A stretch of DNA of 64,000 bases from Pectobacterium zantedeschiae (GCF_004137795.1 NZ_NWTM01000001.1:2097229-2161228); one strand, 5' to 3'; counted from the first letter of the stretch, positions 46,541 to 57,517 are shown. A program made the numbers and translations. Notes: a model not told the origin generated them from the letters alone.

Positions 46541-47281
46541 ATGTCAATAGATTGGAACTGGGGCATATTTCTACAAGCCGCCCCCTTCGGCAACACAACC
46601 TACCTCGGGTGGATTTTGTCCGGTCTGCAAGTCACCGTCACATTATCTATCTGTGCCTGGATTATCGCCTTCCTGATTGGTTCTTTATTTGGAATCCTGC
46701 GTACCGTCCCAAACCGTTTTGTTGCGGGTATTGGTACCTGCTACGTTGAGCTATTTCGCAACGTCCCATTGATTGTTCAGTTCTTTACCTGGTATTTGGT
46801 GGTTCCCGAACTTCTTCCCGCCAACATCGGTATGTGGTTTAAAGCCGAACTAGACCCGAATATTCAGTTCTTCCTGTCATCGATGATTTGTCTGGGGCTC
46901 TTCACCGCGGCGCGCGTTTGTGAACAAGTGCGAGCAGGCATTCAGTCATTACCACGTGGGCAGAAAGCCGCCGGGCTAGCGATGGGCCTGACGCTGCCAC
47001 AAACCTACCGCTATGTGTTACTGCCTAATGCATATCGCGTGATCGTTCCGCCATTGACATCAGAGATGTTGAACCTGGTAAAAAACTCGGCTATCGCTTC
47101 CACAATTGGTCTGGTTGATATGGCAGCACAGGCGGGGAAACTACTGGACTATTCCGCCCACGCCTATGAATCCTTTACCGCTATCACGCTGGCGTACGTT
47201 GGCATCAACGCCATCATTATGTTGATCATGCAGGTCGTTGAGCGAAAAACCCGTTTGCCGGGCAATATGGGGAGCAAATAA
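46541..47281 (+). CDS. gltJ: Glutamate/aspartate ABC transporter permease GltJ
   Basis: A 246-residue inner-membrane permease of the HisM/polar amino acid family, with about five transmembrane segments. The family segment YVELFRNVPLIVQFFTWYLV is near residues 67-86, and the EAA-like loop GQKAAGLAMGLTLPQTYRYV near 141-160 contacts GltL. ACCGGAG precedes the ATG by 7 bases. gltK follows after three bases, so the two permeases are coupled. Confidence 0.97.
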   Translation: MSIDWNWGIFLQAAPFGNTTYLGWILSGLQVTVTLSICAWIIAFLIGSLFGILRTVPNRFVAGIGTCYVELFRNVPLIVQFFTWYLVVPELLPANIGMWFKAELDPNIQFFLSSMICLGLFTAARVCEQVRAGIQSLPRGQKAAGLAMGLTLPQTYRYVLLPNAYRVIVPPLTSEMLNLVKNSAIASTIGLVDMAAQAGKLLDYSAHAYESFTAITLAYVGINAIIMLIMQVVERKTRLPGNMGSK

Positions 47282-47284
47282 ATC

Positions 47285-47959
47285 ATGTATGAATTTGACT
47301 GGAGCTCAATTGGGCCAAGCATGCCGTACCTGATTCAGGGAATGGTTGTCACACTCAAAATTACGCTGACAGCGGTAGTCTTCGGGATTGTCTGGGGGAC
47401 GATTCTGGCTGTAATGCGTCTGTCGCCGATCAAACCTATCAGTTGGTTCGCCAAGCTTTATGTGAACCTGTTCCGCTCCGTGCCACTCGTCATGGTCCTG
47501 CTGTGGTTTTATCTGGTGGTTCCTAGCTTATTACAAAATGTGCTTGGTCTATCGCCGAAAACCGATATTCGACTGATTTCAGCTATGGTAGCCTTCTCGC
47601 TGTTCGAGGCGGCCTATTATTCAGAAATCATTCGTGCGGGTATCCTCAGCATATCGCGCGGTCAATCCTCCGCAGCGTTAGCATTAGGAATGACGCACTG
47701 GCAATCCATGAAACTGGTTATTCTACCGCAGGCGTTCCGCGCTATGGTGCCATTGCTGCTGACGCAGGGGATTGTTCTGTTTCAGGATACCTCACTGGTT
47801 TACGTACTCAGCCTCGCTGATTTCTTCCGTACCGCCTCAACCATCGGCGAGCGTGACGGAACACAAGTTGAAATGATCCTGTTTGCCGGGTTCATTTATT
47901 TTCTCTTCAGCATTACTGCCTCAATGCTGGTCAGTTACCTGAAAAAAAGGACGGTTTGA
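47285..47959 (+). CDS. gltK: Glutamate/aspartate ABC transporter permease GltK
   Basis: A 224-residue inner-membrane permease, partner of GltJ. The family segment [20 protein letters not shown] is near residues 58-77, and the EAA-like loop [20 protein letters not shown] near 125-144. Five transmembrane segments are expected. Its TGA stop overlaps the gltL ATG by one base. Confidence 0.97.
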   Translation: MYEFDWSSIGPSMPYLIQGMVVTLKITLTAVVFGIVWGTILAVMRLSPIKPISWFAKLYVNLFRSVPLVMVLLWFYLVVPSLLQNVLGLSPKTDIRLISAMVAFSLFEAAYYSEIIRAGILSISRGQSSAALALGMTHWQSMKLVILPQAFRAMVPLLLTQGIVLFQDTSLVYVLSLADFFRTASTIGERDGTQVEMILFAGFIYFLFSITASMLVSYLKKRTV

Positions 47960-48684
47960 TGATTTCCCTGAAAAATGTTTCTAAATGGTACGGCCAATTT
48001 CAGGTGCTAGCCGACTGCTCCACAGAAGTAAAAAAAGGTGAAGTCGTGGTCGTCTGCGGGCCTTCGGGCTCCGGTAAATCAACCCTGATCAAAACCGTAA
48101 ACGGTCTGGAACCGATTCAAAAAGGTGAAATTACCGTCAATGGCACCGCTGTTAACGATAAAAAAACCAATCTGGCCCAGTTGCGTTCCAAAGTCGGGAT
48201 GGTGTTCCAACACTTTGAACTGTTCCCGCATTTGTCGATTATCGAGAACCTGACGCTGGCGCAGGTAAAAGTGCTAAAGCGTAAACGTGAAGATGCCAAA
48301 GCCAAAGCACAGAAACTGCTAGAACGTGTTGGACTGGCAGCACACGCCAACAAGTACCCTGGGCAGCTTTCCGGTGGTCAGCAACAGCGTGTCGCCATTG
48401 CCCGTGCGCTGTGTATGGATCCTATCGCGATGTTATTTGACGAACCGACGTCCGCGCTCGATCCAGAGATGATCAATGAAGTACTGGACGTCATGGTTGA
48501 GTTAGCACAAGAAGGCATGACCATGATGGTTGTCACCCATGAAATGGGCTTTGCCCGTAAGGTGGCGCACCGTGTGATCTTTATGGATGAGGGAAAAATC
48601 GTTGAAGACACCCGCAAGGATGATTTCTTCAATAACCCACAGTCCGAACGTGCTAAAGACTTCTTGGCGAAAATCCTGCATTAA
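47959..48684 (+). CDS. gltL: Glutamate/aspartate ABC transporter ATPase GltL
   Basis: A 241-residue ATPase of the polar amino acid importer. Walker [10 protein letters not shown] is near residues 34-42, the signature [15 protein letters not shown] near 134-148, Walker [15 protein letters not shown] near 154-167, and the H-loop [13 protein letters not shown] near 187-199. It is almost identical to E. coli GltL. The ATG at 47959 overlaps the gltK stop; an in-frame TTG one codon earlier is less likely. A family A repeat element follows it. Confidence 0.97.
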   Translation: MISLKNVSKWYGQFQVLADCSTEVKKGEVVVVCGPSGSGKSTLIKTVNGLEPIQKGEITVNGTAVNDKKTNLAQLRSKVGMVFQHFELFPHLSIIENLTLAQVKVLKRKREDAKAKAQKLLERVGLAAHANKYPGQLSGGQQQRVAIARALCMDPIAMLFDEPTSALDPEMINEVLDVMVELAQEGMTMMVVTHEMGFARKVAHRVIFMDEGKIVEDTRKDDFFNNPQSERAKDFLAKILH

Positions 48685-48721
48685 TGCTCAGACCATTGAA
48701 AAACCTATTTACTGAATAAAA

Positions 48722-48902
48722 ACGGGAGTAACGGAATAGAAGAGTAAAGCGTTTGCGCCAGGGACAAAACGTCAGGAACGTTTTTGAACGTCGCTCGCGA
48801 CGGCTCTAAAAGGGTGAATCTCAGGGATGAGATTCATATCTGCGCAAGCCGAGCGTACAAGGATGTATTCACAGCGTCTTTATGATCTATCCGTTACTCT
48901 CG
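48722..48902. repeat. Inverted-repeat element family A, copy 2 (181 bp)
   Basis: Same length and content as the copy at 14789-14969, but on the opposite strand. The ends are CGGGAGTAACGGA at 48723-48735 and, as reverse complement of the right end, CGAGAGTAACGGA. Internal hairpins match: ACGTCAGGAACGT, CGTCGCTCGCGACG and TGAATCTCAGGGATGAGATTCA-type stem. It lies between gltL and ybeL, which are convergent. Confidence 0.85.
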
Positions 48903-48918
48903 CTCTAAGGGCTTTGTC

Positions 48919-48938
48919 AGCGTGCCGCAAGGCACGCT
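48919..48938. terminator. Hairpin downstream of ybeL
   Basis: AGCGTGCC-GCAA-GGCACGCT, 27 bases beyond the ybeL stop. No strong T-run on either strand, so its role in termination is uncertain. Confidence 0.45.
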
Positions 48939-48964
48939 GTCTCTATTTAGCGCGTCCAACAGCC

Positions 48965-49447
48965 CTACGGCTGAAACGGCTGGCGATGAAACAGGTCATG
49001 TGAGCATTTAGGGCAAAGAGGCAAAACTTCCGGCGTGTAGAACGCGATATGATGATGGCAGTTCTCGCAGACCAGATTACCTAATCCCACGACTTCACCA
49101 CTGTGGTACACCCCGTGATGATTCACATCTTTAAAGAGCTCACGCCACTCCAACTGTGTTTTATCCGTAATATCCGCCAGCTCCTGCCACAGACTTTCCT
49201 TGATGACTCGCATAAAAACGCTATCGGTAAATTCATCCTGACTTTCGCTATAGCTTCGGCCAAACTCTTCCAGATCGCGCTGAACAGCCTGAATCACCTG
49301 CTCTATTTCTTTCTGCGTCAGTTCCGAGCTTTCCTGCAACGTTTTACGGGCGCTCAGCACCAGACTGTCGAGATCGCGTTCACCGTTGTTCAGCCGGGCC
49401 GTCACTGAAGCCATTAACTCGCGGTAATAGCGGGCTAGTTTATTCAT
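48965..49447 (-). CDS. ybeL: Zinc-ribbon protein YbeL (DUF1451)
   Basis: A 160-residue protein, equal in length to E. coli YbeL. The N-terminal part is a long helical, charged region (MNKLARYYRELMASVTARLN onward). The C-terminus is a zinc ribbon with cysteines in LVCENCHHHIAF and LPLCPKCSHDLFHRQ (CxxC pairs near residues 124-127 and 142-145). Function is unknown. The start at 49447 follows AGGAGGAAG on the minus strand; an in-frame start 20 codons earlier is not supported by the family. It is divergent from leuS. Confidence 0.93.
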   Translation of the reverse strand: MNKLARYYRELMASVTARLNNGERDLDSLVLSARKTLQESSELTQKEIEQVIQAVQRDLEEFGRSYSESQDEFTDSVFMRVIKESLWQELADITDKTQLEWRELFKDVNHHGVYHSGEVVGLGNLVCENCHHHIAFYTPEVLPLCPKCSHDLFHRQPFQP

Positions 49448-49756
49448 GCTTCCTCCTGAATAAGCGGGTTGAAAGGTGATAAAGAACGAATATTCGCCGT
49501 CTGGCACACTAGGCCAAAAACCGATACGTTGCCTATCTCTCTCTATTTTAGATTATTTTCTCCACCTGTCTGAGGAATTGTCGCCAATTTGCGCAATCCC
49601 TCGCAGTATGTTGCTTATCGATCAGAAATATTCCTCAGTCGGGCGCTGGGTGTTGTTGCCCGCGCCGCTTACGGCTATGCTATGCGGATCTTTTGTTATG
49701 AATCAGAACAGGCTACTCACGTAGCGATTCTCCACTAAACAGGACCCCTGGCAGCC
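49448..49756. other. ybeL-leuS divergent region
   Basis: A 309 bp spacer that must hold both promoters. I see no convincing operator, leader peptide or T-box-like structure. No gene. Confidence 0.5.
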
Positions 49757-52339
49757 ATGCAAGAGCAATACCGCCCAGAAGAGATAGAAGCGGACGTCCA
49801 GCTTCACTGGCAAGAGAAGCAGACATTTAAAGTCACCGAACAGCCTGGCAAGGAAAAATACTATTGCCTTTCCATGCTGCCATACCCTTCTGGTCGACTA
49901 CATATGGGCCACGTCCGTAACTACACCATCGGCGACGTGATTTCCCGCTACCAGCGCATGCTGGGCAAAAACGTTCTGCAACCGATCGGTTGGGATGCGT
50001 TTGGCCTGCCAGCTGAAGGGGCCGCGGTCAAAAACAACACTGCGCCAGCACCCTGGACATACGCCAATATCGATTACATGAAAAACCAGCTCAAACTGCT
50101 GGGCTTTGGCTATGACTGGGATCGTGAAGTCGCGACCTGTAAACCAGACTACTACCGCTGGGAACAGTGGTTCTTCACCAAGCTGTATGAAAAAGGTCTG
50201 GTTTATAAAAAAACGTCCGCCGTTAACTGGTGCCCGAACGATCAGACCGTGCTGGCGAATGAACAGGTTATCGATGGCTGCTGCTGGCGCTGCGACACGA
50301 AAGTCGAACGCAAAGAAATTCCGCAGTGGTTTATCAAAATCACCGCTTATGCAGACCAACTGCTGAATGATTTAGATACGCTGGAAAGCTGGCCTGAGCA
50401 GGTCAAAACCATGCAGCGTAACTGGATCGGCCGCTCAGAAGGTGTGGAAATCATCTTTGATGTGGCGGACAGCGCAGAGAAGCTAAGTGTTTACACCACG
50501 CGCCCGGATACGTTTATGGGTGTGACCTACGTTGCTGTTGCAGCGGGCCACCCTCTCGCCGCACAGGCTGCCGCAACGAACCCAGCACTGGCTGATTTCA
50601 TTGCAGAGTGCCGTAATACCAAAGTCGCCGAAGCTGATATGGCGACGATGGAGAAAAAAGGCATGGCGACCGGCTTGTATGCCATTCACCCACTGAATGG
50701 TGAAAAAGTCGCGATCTGGGTTGCTAACTTTGTCCTGATGGAATACGGCACAGGCGCTGTCATGGCCGTTCCGGGCCACGACCAACGCGACTGGGAATTC
50801 GCCACCAAATATGATCTGTCCATCAAGCCGGTTATTCTGAATACCGACGGCAGCGAGCCCGACCTGTCTGCTCAGGCGATGACAGAAAAAGGCTGCCTGT
50901 TCAACTCTGGTGAATTTGACGGCCTGGATTTCGAAGCTGGATTCAATGCCATTGCCGATAAGCTGGTAGAAAAAGGCATTGGCGAGCGTAAAGTCAACTA
51001 TCGCCTGCGCGATTGGGGCGTATCCCGTCAGCGCTACTGGGGCGCCCCCATTCCAATGGTGACGCTGGAAGACGGTACCGTCATCCCGACGCCAGAAGAT
51101 CAGTTGCCGGTAATCCTGCCGGAAGATGTTGTGATGGATGGCATCACCAGCCCGCTGAAATCTAACCCGGAATGGGCGAAGACAACCGTTAACGGTCAGC
51201 CAGCGCTGCGTGAGACCGACACATTCGACACCTTCATGGAATCTTCCTGGTACTACGCGCGCTATACCTGCCCGCAGTACGATCAAGGGATGCTGGATCC
51301 AGCTGCTGCCAATTACTGGCTGCCCGTTGACCAATATGTTGGCGGTATCGAACACGCCATCATGCACCTGATGTATTTCCGCTTCTTCCACAAGCTGATG
51401 CGTGACGCAGGCCTGGTGACCTCCGATGAACCAGCCAAACGCCTGCTGTGTCAGGGCATGGTGCTGGCAGATGCCTTCTACTATCTGGGTAATAACGGCG
51501 AGCGTATCTGGGTTTCCCCTACCGATGTTACCGTTGAGCGTGATGAGAAAGGTCGCATCGTCAAAGCCGTAGATAACGAAGGCCGTGACGTGGTTTACGC
51601 GGGCATGAGTAAAATGTCGAAGTCGAAAAACAACGGCATCGACCCGCAGGTTATGGTAGAGAAATACGGTGCGGATACCGTCCGTCTGTTCATGATGTTT
51701 GCTTCTCCGGCGGAAATGACGCTGGAATGGCAAGAATCCGGCGTAGAAGGGGCAAACCGCTTCCTGAAACGCGTTTGGAGACAAGCATTCGAACACACTG
51801 AGAAAGGTGCAGTAACGGCACTGAATGTCGCTACGCTGACCGAAGATCAGAAATCACTGCGCCGCGATCTGCACAAGACTATCGCCAAAGTGACCGATGA
51901 TATCGGCCGTCGCCAGACCTTCAATACTGCGATCGCCGCCATCATGGAGCTGATGAACAAGCTGGCTAAAGCACCGCAGGAAAGCGATCAGGATCGCGCG
52001 CTAACGCAGGAAACGCTGCTGGCCGTCGTTCGCATGCTGTATCCATTCACTCCGCACGTCTGCTTTACACTGTGGCAGGCGCTGCAAGGCGAAGGTGATG
52101 TCGATACCGCACCATGGCCGATTGCGGATGAGAACGCGATGGTTGAAGACTCCAAGTTGGTTGTGGTTCAGGTTAACGGTAAAGTACGTGGTAAAATTAC
52201 CGTAGCCGCTGACGCCAGCGAAGAACAGGTTCGCGAACGCGCTGCTCAGGAACCGTTGGTCGCGAAATATCTGGACGGCGTCACGGTTCGTAAAGTGATT
52301 TATGTCCCTGGCAAACTGCTTAACCTGGTTGTAGGTTAA
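49757..52339 (+). CDS. leuS: Leucyl-tRNA synthetase
   Basis: An 860-residue class I synthetase charging tRNA-Leu. The HIGH motif is HMGH at 49-52 in [19 protein letters not shown]. The CP1 editing domain (about 225-415) contains the threonine-rich [20 protein letters not shown] and the conserved [20 protein letters not shown] is K619-S623. Length equals E. coli LeuS. It is first in the leuS-lptE-holA-nadD operon; lptE begins 14 bases after its stop. Confidence 0.98.
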   Translation: MQEQYRPEEIEADVQLHWQEKQTFKVTEQPGKEKYYCLSMLPYPSGRLHMGHVRNYTIGDVISRYQRMLGKNVLQPIGWDAFGLPAEGAAVKNNTAPAPWTYANIDYMKNQLKLLGFGYDWDREVATCKPDYYRWEQWFFTKLYEKGLVYKKTSAVNWCPNDQTVLANEQVIDGCCWRCDTKVERKEIPQWFIKITAYADQLLNDLDTLESWPEQVKTMQRNWIGRSEGVEIIFDVADSAEKLSVYTTRPDTFMGVTYVAVAAGHPLAAQAAATNPALADFIAECRNTKVAEADMATMEKKGMATGLYAIHPLNGEKVAIWVANFVLMEYGTGAVMAVPGHDQRDWEFATKYDLSIKPVILNTDGSEPDLSAQAMTEKGCLFNSGEFDGLDFEAGFNAIADKLVEKGIGERKVNYRLRDWGVSRQRYWGAPIPMVTLEDGTVIPTPEDQLPVILPEDVVMDGITSPLKSNPEWAKTTVNGQPALRETDTFDTFMESSWYYARYTCPQYDQGMLDPAAANYWLPVDQYVGGIEHAIMHLMYFRFFHKLMRDAGLVTSDEPAKRLLCQGMVLADAFYYLGNNGERIWVSPTDVTVERDEKGRIVKAVDNEGRDVVYAGMSKMSKSKNNGIDPQVMVEKYGADTVRLFMMFASPAEMTLEWQESGVEGANRFLKRVWRQAFEHTEKGAVTALNVATLTEDQKSLRRDLHKTIAKVTDDIGRRQTFNTAIAAIMELMNKLAKAPQESDQDRALTQETLLAVVRMLYPFTPHVCFTLWQALQGEGDVDTAPWPIADENAMVEDSKLVVVQVNGKVRGKITVAADASEEQVRERAAQEPLVAKYLDGVTVRKVIYVPGKLLNLVVG

Positions 52340-52353
52340 GGCAAGGAGGAACT

Positions 52354-52908
52354 GTGCGACATCGTCTATTCACGTTGTTGCTGGGGCTGACGGTGTTAAT
52401 CACCGCTGGCTGCGGTTTTCATCTGCGCGGCACGACACAAGTGCCTGCACAGTTACAAACACTGGTGCTCGACAGCAGTGACCCTTATGGCCCGCTAACA
52501 CGCGCGGTACGTGAACAACTCCGTCTCAGCGATGTGAAAATCGTTGACGATGCGACGCGTCAGGATATTCCGTCTCTGCGGGTTCTGGGCTCAAGCGAAA
52601 CGCGCGATACCGTCTCCATTTTTCAGGACGGTAAAACAGCGGAGTACCAGATGGTGCTGACATTGCAGGCGCAAGTGCTGATGCCGGGTGAAGATATTTA
52701 TCCGCTCAGCGTGACGGTGTTCCGCACGTTCTTTGATAACCCGCTGGCTGCACTGGCGAAAGATGCCGAGCAAGACATCGTCCGTCAGGAAATGCGTGAG
52801 CAGGCTGCGCAGCAGTTGGTGCGTAAATTGCTGACCGTCAACGGTAGTCAGGAAGTCAAAAATCGGCTTCAGTCCACCGATTCAACGACTGCCGCCAAGC
52901 GTTCATGA
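52354..52908 (+). CDS. lptE: LPS assembly lipoprotein LptE
   Basis: A 184-residue outer-membrane lipoprotein that plugs LptD and helps insert LPS. The signal peptide [20 protein letters not shown] has a lipobox ITAGC with Cys20, followed by GFHLRGT, the usual LptE mature start. The start is a GTG at 52354 with AAGGAGG six bases upstream. Length is slightly below E. coli (193). Its stop overlaps the holA ATG by four bases (ATGA). Confidence 0.95.
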   Translation: MRHRLFTLLLGLTVLITAGCGFHLRGTTQVPAQLQTLVLDSSDPYGPLTRAVREQLRLSDVKIVDDATRQDIPSLRVLGSSETRDTVSIFQDGKTAEYQMVLTLQAQVLMPGEDIYPLSVTVFRTFFDNPLAALAKDAEQDIVRQEMREQAAQQLVRKLLTVNGSQEVKNRLQSTDSTTAAKRS

Positions 52909-53930
52909 TTCGGCTTTACCCCGAACAACTCACCGCGCAACTCCATGAGGGGCTGCGCGGTTGTTATTTGGTCTTTGGTTCAGACCCGCTCTTGTTGCAG
53001 GAAAGCCTCGACAGTATTAAACGGGTCGCTCAACAGCACGAATTCAGCGAGCATTTCAGCTTCATTCTGGATCTTCATACTGACTGGGATGCGATTTTTG
53101 GCACCTGTCAGGCGCTCAGCCTGTTCGCTTCACGCCAATCGCTTCTGCTGGTCTTGCCGGAAAATGGCCCGAATGCGGCAATGAGCGAAAATCTGGTCAA
53201 GCTCGCTGCATTACTGCACCCCGATATTTTGCTGATTCTGCGTGGTCACAAGCTGACCAAAGCGCAAGAGAACAGTGCCTGGTTCAAAGCGTTGGCACAA
53301 GACAGCGCCTACATCAATTGCCTGACACCAGAACAAGCACGGCTCCCCCGCTGGGTTGCCCAGCGCGCCAAAGCCATGAAGTTGACGCTGGACGATCAGG
53401 CTACACAGCTCATTTGCTATTGCTATGAAGGCAACCTTCTGGCGCTGTCTCAGGCGTTAGAGCGGTTGGCGCTGCTTTATCCCGATGGCAAGCTGACCCT
53501 GCCGCGCGTAGAAAATGCGGTAAATGATGCCGCTCACTTCACGCCATTCCACTGGCTTGATGCCTTGCTGGCAGGCAAAAGCAAACGCGCCTGGCACATT
53601 TTGCAGCAGCTAAAACAGGAAGATTGTGAACCTGTCATTTTGCTGCGCACGCTACAACGGGAACTGCTGCAACTGTTGACACTGAAACGGCGTATGTCAA
53701 ACACGTCGCTGCGCACATTATTCGATCAGCAAAAAGTGTGGCAAAACCGGCGTGATCTGCTTACTCAGGCATTACAACGGCTCTCTCTTCAACAGCTACA
53801 GCAAGCCGTACGGCTGCTGACGCAGGTGGAAATAACCTTAAAACAAGACTACGGTCAGTCAGTTTGGTCTGAACTTGAATCACTTGCCATGCTGCTGTGC
53901 GGCAAAGCCTTGCCGGAGGCATTCATCTGA
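52905..53930 (+). CDS. holA: DNA polymerase III delta subunit
   Basis: A 341-residue clamp-loader subunit that opens the beta clamp. The N-terminus [20 protein letters not shown], then [15 protein letters not shown], has the beta-binding region of the delta family. The central AAA+-like domain and the C-terminal collar (about 210-340) follow. Length matches E. coli (343). It overlaps lptE by four bases and nadD by four. Confidence 0.96.
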   Translation: MIRLYPEQLTAQLHEGLRGCYLVFGSDPLLLQESLDSIKRVAQQHEFSEHFSFILDLHTDWDAIFGTCQALSLFASRQSLLLVLPENGPNAAMSENLVKLAALLHPDILLILRGHKLTKAQENSAWFKALAQDSAYINCLTPEQARLPRWVAQRAKAMKLTLDDQATQLICYCYEGNLLALSQALERLALLYPDGKLTLPRVENAVNDAAHFTPFHWLDALLAGKSKRAWHILQQLKQEDCEPVILLRTLQRELLQLLTLKRRMSNTSLRTLFDQQKVWQNRRDLLTQALQRLSLQQLQQAVRLLTQVEITLKQDYGQSVWSELESLAMLLCGKALPEAFI

Positions 53931-54586
53931 ATAGGTCATCCACTGCGCCCTCGTTGACCGCCTTTTTTGGTGGCACGTTCGATCCCATTCATTACGGTCA
54001 TCTTAAACCGGTAACCGCGCTGGCAAAACTCGTGGGTCTGACTCAGGTTGTCCTGATGCCCAATAACGTTCCGCCTCACCGACAGCAGCCCGAAGCCAGT
54101 TCCCGACAGCGTTTCCATATGTCTGAACTGGCAGTCGAAGACAATCCACTCTTTACCGTGGACGATCGTGAACTGCAACGGCAAACCCCCTCCTACACTA
54201 TTGATACACTTGAGGCGCTGCGAGCTGAAAAGGGTCATGATGCGCCGTTGGGCTTTATCATCGGGCAGGACTCGCTGCTAACACTACACCATTGGCACCG
54301 CTGGCAGGATCTGCTCGGCGTTTGTCATTTGCTCGTGTGTGCTCGTCCCGGCTATCGTTCAACGCTGGAAACACCCGAATTACAACAGTGGCTGAACGAG
54401 CATCTAACTCACGCGCCAGAAGATCTTCATCAGCAGCCGCATGGACGGATCTTCTTGGCAGACACACCATTGGTCACTATTTCCGCAACGGAAATTCGCC
54501 AGCGACGCCAACAAGGTCTGGACTGCCACGATTTATTACCTCCTGCTGTACTCAGTTACATCAACGAACACAGCCTGTACCGATAG
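53927..54586 (+). CDS. nadD: Nicotinate-mononucleotide adenylyltransferase
   Basis: A 219-residue enzyme forming nicotinate adenine dinucleotide from NaMN and ATP in NAD synthesis. The nucleotidyltransferase motif [15 protein letters not shown] is near residues 14-28, [17 protein letters not shown] near 107-123, and [10 protein letters not shown] near 183-192. No good ATG exists. A CTG at 53927 has GGAGG seven bases upstream and overlaps the holA stop as CTGA, so I choose it; TTG at 53954 or an in-frame ATG at 53897 are alternatives. In E. coli cobC comes next; here it is absent. Confidence 0.92.
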   Translation: MNRSSTAPSLTAFFGGTFDPIHYGHLKPVTALAKLVGLTQVVLMPNNVPPHRQQPEASSRQRFHMSELAVEDNPLFTVDDRELQRQTPSYTIDTLEALRAEKGHDAPLGFIIGQDSLLTLHHWHRWQDLLGVCHLLVCARPGYRSTLETPELQQWLNEHLTHAPEDLHQQPHGRIFLADTPLVTISATEIRQRRQQGLDCHDLLPPAVLSYINEHSLYR

Positions 54587-54640
54587 CGCAGGTTTTCCCG
54601 CCCATCAGCCACGGGCTTTATACCACTCGGCAAAAGTGCG

Positions 54641-54649
54641 TGATATACT
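54641..54649 (+). promoter_or_regulatory. Extended -10 promoter upstream of rsfS
   Basis: TG-A-TATACT fits an extended -10 element (TGnTATAAT), about 130 bases before rsfS. No convincing -35 is seen. It may drive the rsfS-rlmH-mrdAB-rlpA operon apart from nadD. Confidence 0.4.
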
Positions 54650-54780
54650 CCGCGGCTGGTTTCAATCACCGGGAAAAGCGGAAATTCTCGGCAATTACTC
54701 GGTGATTTACGTTTTTCCTAAACAATTCAGCGCCACACGCGTTCATCAGTTACTGACAGAACGCCATTGAGGGGGAACCT

Positions 54781-55098
54781 TTGCAAGGTCAAGCACTCCA
54801 AGACTTCGTTATTGATAAGGTCGATGACTTAAAAGCCCAGGATATCGTTGCACTCAACGTCCAGGGTAAATCCAGCATCACCGATTACATGGTTATCTGT
54901 ACGGGTACCTCTACGCGTCATGTCGCGTCTATTGCCGATCACGTCGTACAATCCTCACGCGCTGCGGGCCTCATCCCACTCGGTGTAGAAGGTGAAAGTG
55001 CTGCGGATTGGGTTGTTGTCGATTTGGGTGACGTAATGGTTCATGTCATGCAAGAAGAAAGCCGCCAGCTATACGAACTGGAAAAGCTGTGGGGCTAG
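54781..55098 (+). CDS. rsfS: Ribosome silencing factor RsfS
   Basis: A 105-residue protein that binds ribosomal protein uL14 and blocks subunit joining in starvation. It is nearly identical to E. coli YbeB (105): [40 protein letters not shown], and [16 protein letters not shown] at the end. The start is TTG at 54781 with a strong GGGGGAA upstream; E. coli uses the same first residues MQGKALQDF. rlmH begins one base after its stop. Confidence 0.96.
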   Translation: MQGQALQDFVIDKVDDLKAQDIVALNVQGKSSITDYMVICTGTSTRHVASIADHVVQSSRAAGLIPLGVEGESAADWVVVDLGDVMVHVMQEESRQLYELEKLWG

Positions 55099-55099
55099 C

Positions 55100-55570
55100 A
55101 TGAAACTGCAACTGGTCGCCGTTGGCACCAAAATGCCCGACTGGGTGCAGACTGGTTTCACCGATTATCTGCGGCGCTTCCCGAAAGACATGCCTTTCGA
55201 ATTACTCGAAATTCCAGCGGGGAAGCGAGGTAAAAACGCCGATATCAAACGCATTCTGGAGCGCGAAGGCGAACAGATGCTAGCTGCGGTGGGCAAAGGC
55301 AACCGTATTGTTACGCTGGATATTCCAGGGACTCGTTGGGAGACGCCGCACTTGGCGCAACAGTTGGAGCGCTGGAAACAGGACGGGCGCGATGTCAGTC
55401 TGCTGATTGGCGGGCCTGAAGGGCTTTCGCCGGAATGCAAGGCAGCAGCAGAACAAAGCTGGTCACTCTCGCCATTAACGCTGCCACACCCGTTGGTTCG
55501 TGTACTGGTAGCGGAGAGCCTGTATCGTGCATGGAGCATTACGACTAATCACCCTTACCACCGGGAGTAA
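55100..55570 (+). CDS. rlmH: 23S rRNA pseudouridine-1915 N3-methyltransferase
   Basis: A 156-residue SPOUT methyltransferase that modifies pseudouridine 1915 in helix 69 of 23S rRNA. The SAM-binding knot has [20 protein letters not shown] near residues 74-93, [20 protein letters not shown] near 101-120, and [20 protein letters not shown] near 129-148. Length equals the family (155). It directly follows rsfS. Confidence 0.97.
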   Translation: MKLQLVAVGTKMPDWVQTGFTDYLRRFPKDMPFELLEIPAGKRGKNADIKRILEREGEQMLAAVGKGNRIVTLDIPGTRWETPHLAQQLERWKQDGRDVSLLIGGPEGLSPECKAAAEQSWSLSPLTLPHPLVRVLVAESLYRAWSITTNHPYHRE

Positions 55571-55603
55571 GGCGATACGATGAAACATGTGAAATAGCAC
55601 TGG

Positions 55604-57508
55604 ATGAAAGTAGAACGTAAACCCTTTCGTGATTATACGGCTGAGTCCGCCCTGTTCGTGCGCCGTGCTTTGGTGGCATTTCTGGGCATTTTGCTGCTTT
55701 CCGGTGTATTAGTCGCTAATCTTTATCATCTGCAAATTTTGCGTGTTGATGACTATCGCACGCGTTCCAACGAGAACCGCATTAAGCTGGTTCCTATCGC
55801 ACCCAGTCGCGGCATCATCTATGACCGTAACGGCACACCGCTGGCGTTGAACCGCACCATCTATCAATTAGAACTGGTGCCCGACAAAGTCGACAACCTT
55901 AAAGATACGCTGGAAGCGTTGCGCCCCGTCGTCGATCTAACCGATAGCGATCTGGAAAACTTTGAAAAAGAACGCAAGCGATCACGCCGCTTTACCTCGA
56001 TTCCGGTAAAAACCGGACTCGATGAGATTCAGGTTGCCCGTTTTGCCGTCAACCAATATCGCTTCCCCGGCGTAGAAGTTAAAGGCTATCAACGCCGCTA
56101 TTATCCTTATGGTTCTGCTCTGACGCACGTCATTGGCTATGTTTCCAAAATCACCGATAAAGACGTAGAGCGGCTGACCAAAGAAGAAAAAATTGCTAAT
56201 TACGCCGCCACGCGTGACATCGGTAAGCTGGGTATTGAACGCCATTATGAAGATCTGCTTCATGGCAAACCCGGCTATGAGGAAGTTGAAGTTAACAACC
56301 GTGGCCGTGTAATCCGCCAGCTCCACGAACAGCCACCGCAGGCAGGGCGTGATATTTATCTAACGCTGGACCTGAGCCTGCAAATCTACATCGAGAAACT
56401 GCTGGAAGGCAGTCGCGCCGCCGTAATTGTCACCGATCCACGCGATGGCGGTATTCTGGCGATGGTTTCTACGCCCAGCTACGACCCCAACCTGTTTGTC
56501 GACGGGATTTCCACCAAAAACTATGCAAAATTACAAAGCGATCCCGATCGTCCGTTGATCAATCGGGCAACACAAGGGATTTATCCCCCCGCTTCCACCG
56601 TTAAACCTTATATCGCGGTTTCCGCTCTGACCGCAGGCGTTATCACGACCAATACCAGCCTGTTCGATCCCGGCTGGTGGCAATTGCCCGGTTCCGAAAA
56701 ACGCTTCCGCGACTGGAAAAAATGGGGACATGGTCGTCTTAACCTCACCAAATCTCTGGAAGAGTCTGCGGATACTTTCTTCTATCAGGTCGCTTATGAC
56801 ATGGGCATCGATCGTCTATCCGAATGGATGAACAAATTTGGTTACGGCGAGAGAACCGGTATCGATATTTCGGAAGAAAGCAAAGGCAATATGCCAACGC
56901 GCGAATGGAAATTAGGTCGCTTCAAAAAGCCATGGTATCAAGGAGATACCATTCCGGTTGGGATTGGCCAAGGCTATTGGACCGCAACGCCTATCCAGAT
57001 GAATAAAGCCTTGGTTACGCTGATCAATGACGGCAAGGTCAAAACGCCGCATCTGCTTTATAGCTCGCGGGAAAATGGCACAATTGTGCCTTTCCGGCAG
57101 ACAGAGAATCAGCAAATTGGCAACATCCACTCTGGCTATTGGGAAGTGGCGAAAGACGGGATGTATGGCGTAGCAAATCGGCCTAACGGTACCGCACACA
57201 AAAGTTTCGATGATGCCCCTTATAAGATTGCGGCAAAATCCGGTACAGCACAGGTCTTTGGCCTGAAAGAAAACGAAACCTATAATGCGCACAAGATCGC
57301 AGAACATCTGCGTGACCATAAATTAATGGTTGCGTTTGCCCCGTATAAAGACCCTAAAGTAGCGATGTCGATTATTCTGGAAAACGGTGGGGCTGGCCCG
57401 ACCGTTGGCACCATCACCCGCCAGATCCTCGATCATATCCTGCTGGGTGATAACAATACCGATTTACCCAGTGCGCCCCCTGCGCCACCGGGTAGCGAGA
57501 GTGAGTAA
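55604..57508 (+). CDS. mrdA: Penicillin-binding protein 2 (peptidoglycan transpeptidase)
   Basis: A 634-residue inner-membrane class B PBP, the elongasome transpeptidase. One N-terminal transmembrane segment (about 22-44, ALVAFLGILLLSGVLVANLY) precedes the dimerisation domain. The transpeptidase domain has the active serine S331 in PPASTVKPYIA, the SxN motif in LEESADTFFY, and KSGTAQVFG near 545-553. It partners with RodA, encoded next after 9 bases. Length equals E. coli PBP2 (633). Confidence 0.98.
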   Translation: MKVERKPFRDYTAESALFVRRALVAFLGILLLSGVLVANLYHLQILRVDDYRTRSNENRIKLVPIAPSRGIIYDRNGTPLALNRTIYQLELVPDKVDNLKDTLEALRPVVDLTDSDLENFEKERKRSRRFTSIPVKTGLDEIQVARFAVNQYRFPGVEVKGYQRRYYPYGSALTHVIGYVSKITDKDVERLTKEEKIANYAATRDIGKLGIERHYEDLLHGKPGYEEVEVNNRGRVIRQLHEQPPQAGRDIYLTLDLSLQIYIEKLLEGSRAAVIVTDPRDGGILAMVSTPSYDPNLFVDGISTKNYAKLQSDPDRPLINRATQGIYPPASTVKPYIAVSALTAGVITTNTSLFDPGWWQLPGSEKRFRDWKKWGHGRLNLTKSLEESADTFFYQVAYDMGIDRLSEWMNKFGYGERTGIDISEESKGNMPTREWKLGRFKKPWYQGDTIPVGIGQGYWTATPIQMNKALVTLINDGKVKTPHLLYSSRENGTIVPFRQTENQQIGNIHSGYWEVAKDGMYGVANRPNGTAHKSFDDAPYKIAAKSGTAQVFGLKENETYNAHKIAEHLRDHKLMVAFAPYKDPKVAMSIILENGGAGPTVGTITRQILDHILLGDNNTDLPSAPPAPPGSESE

Positions 57509-57517
57509 CAGACATAC

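Noticed and set aside
50483-51796. 437-codon open frame antisense to leuS
   Set aside because: It lies wholly inside leuS on the other strand, has no family content or ribosome-binding site, and is a usual shadow of a long GC-rich gene.
54292-54705. 137-codon frame overlapping nadD and the gap after it
   Set aside because: Out-of-frame shadow of nadD; Arg/Ser-rich and without a start signal.
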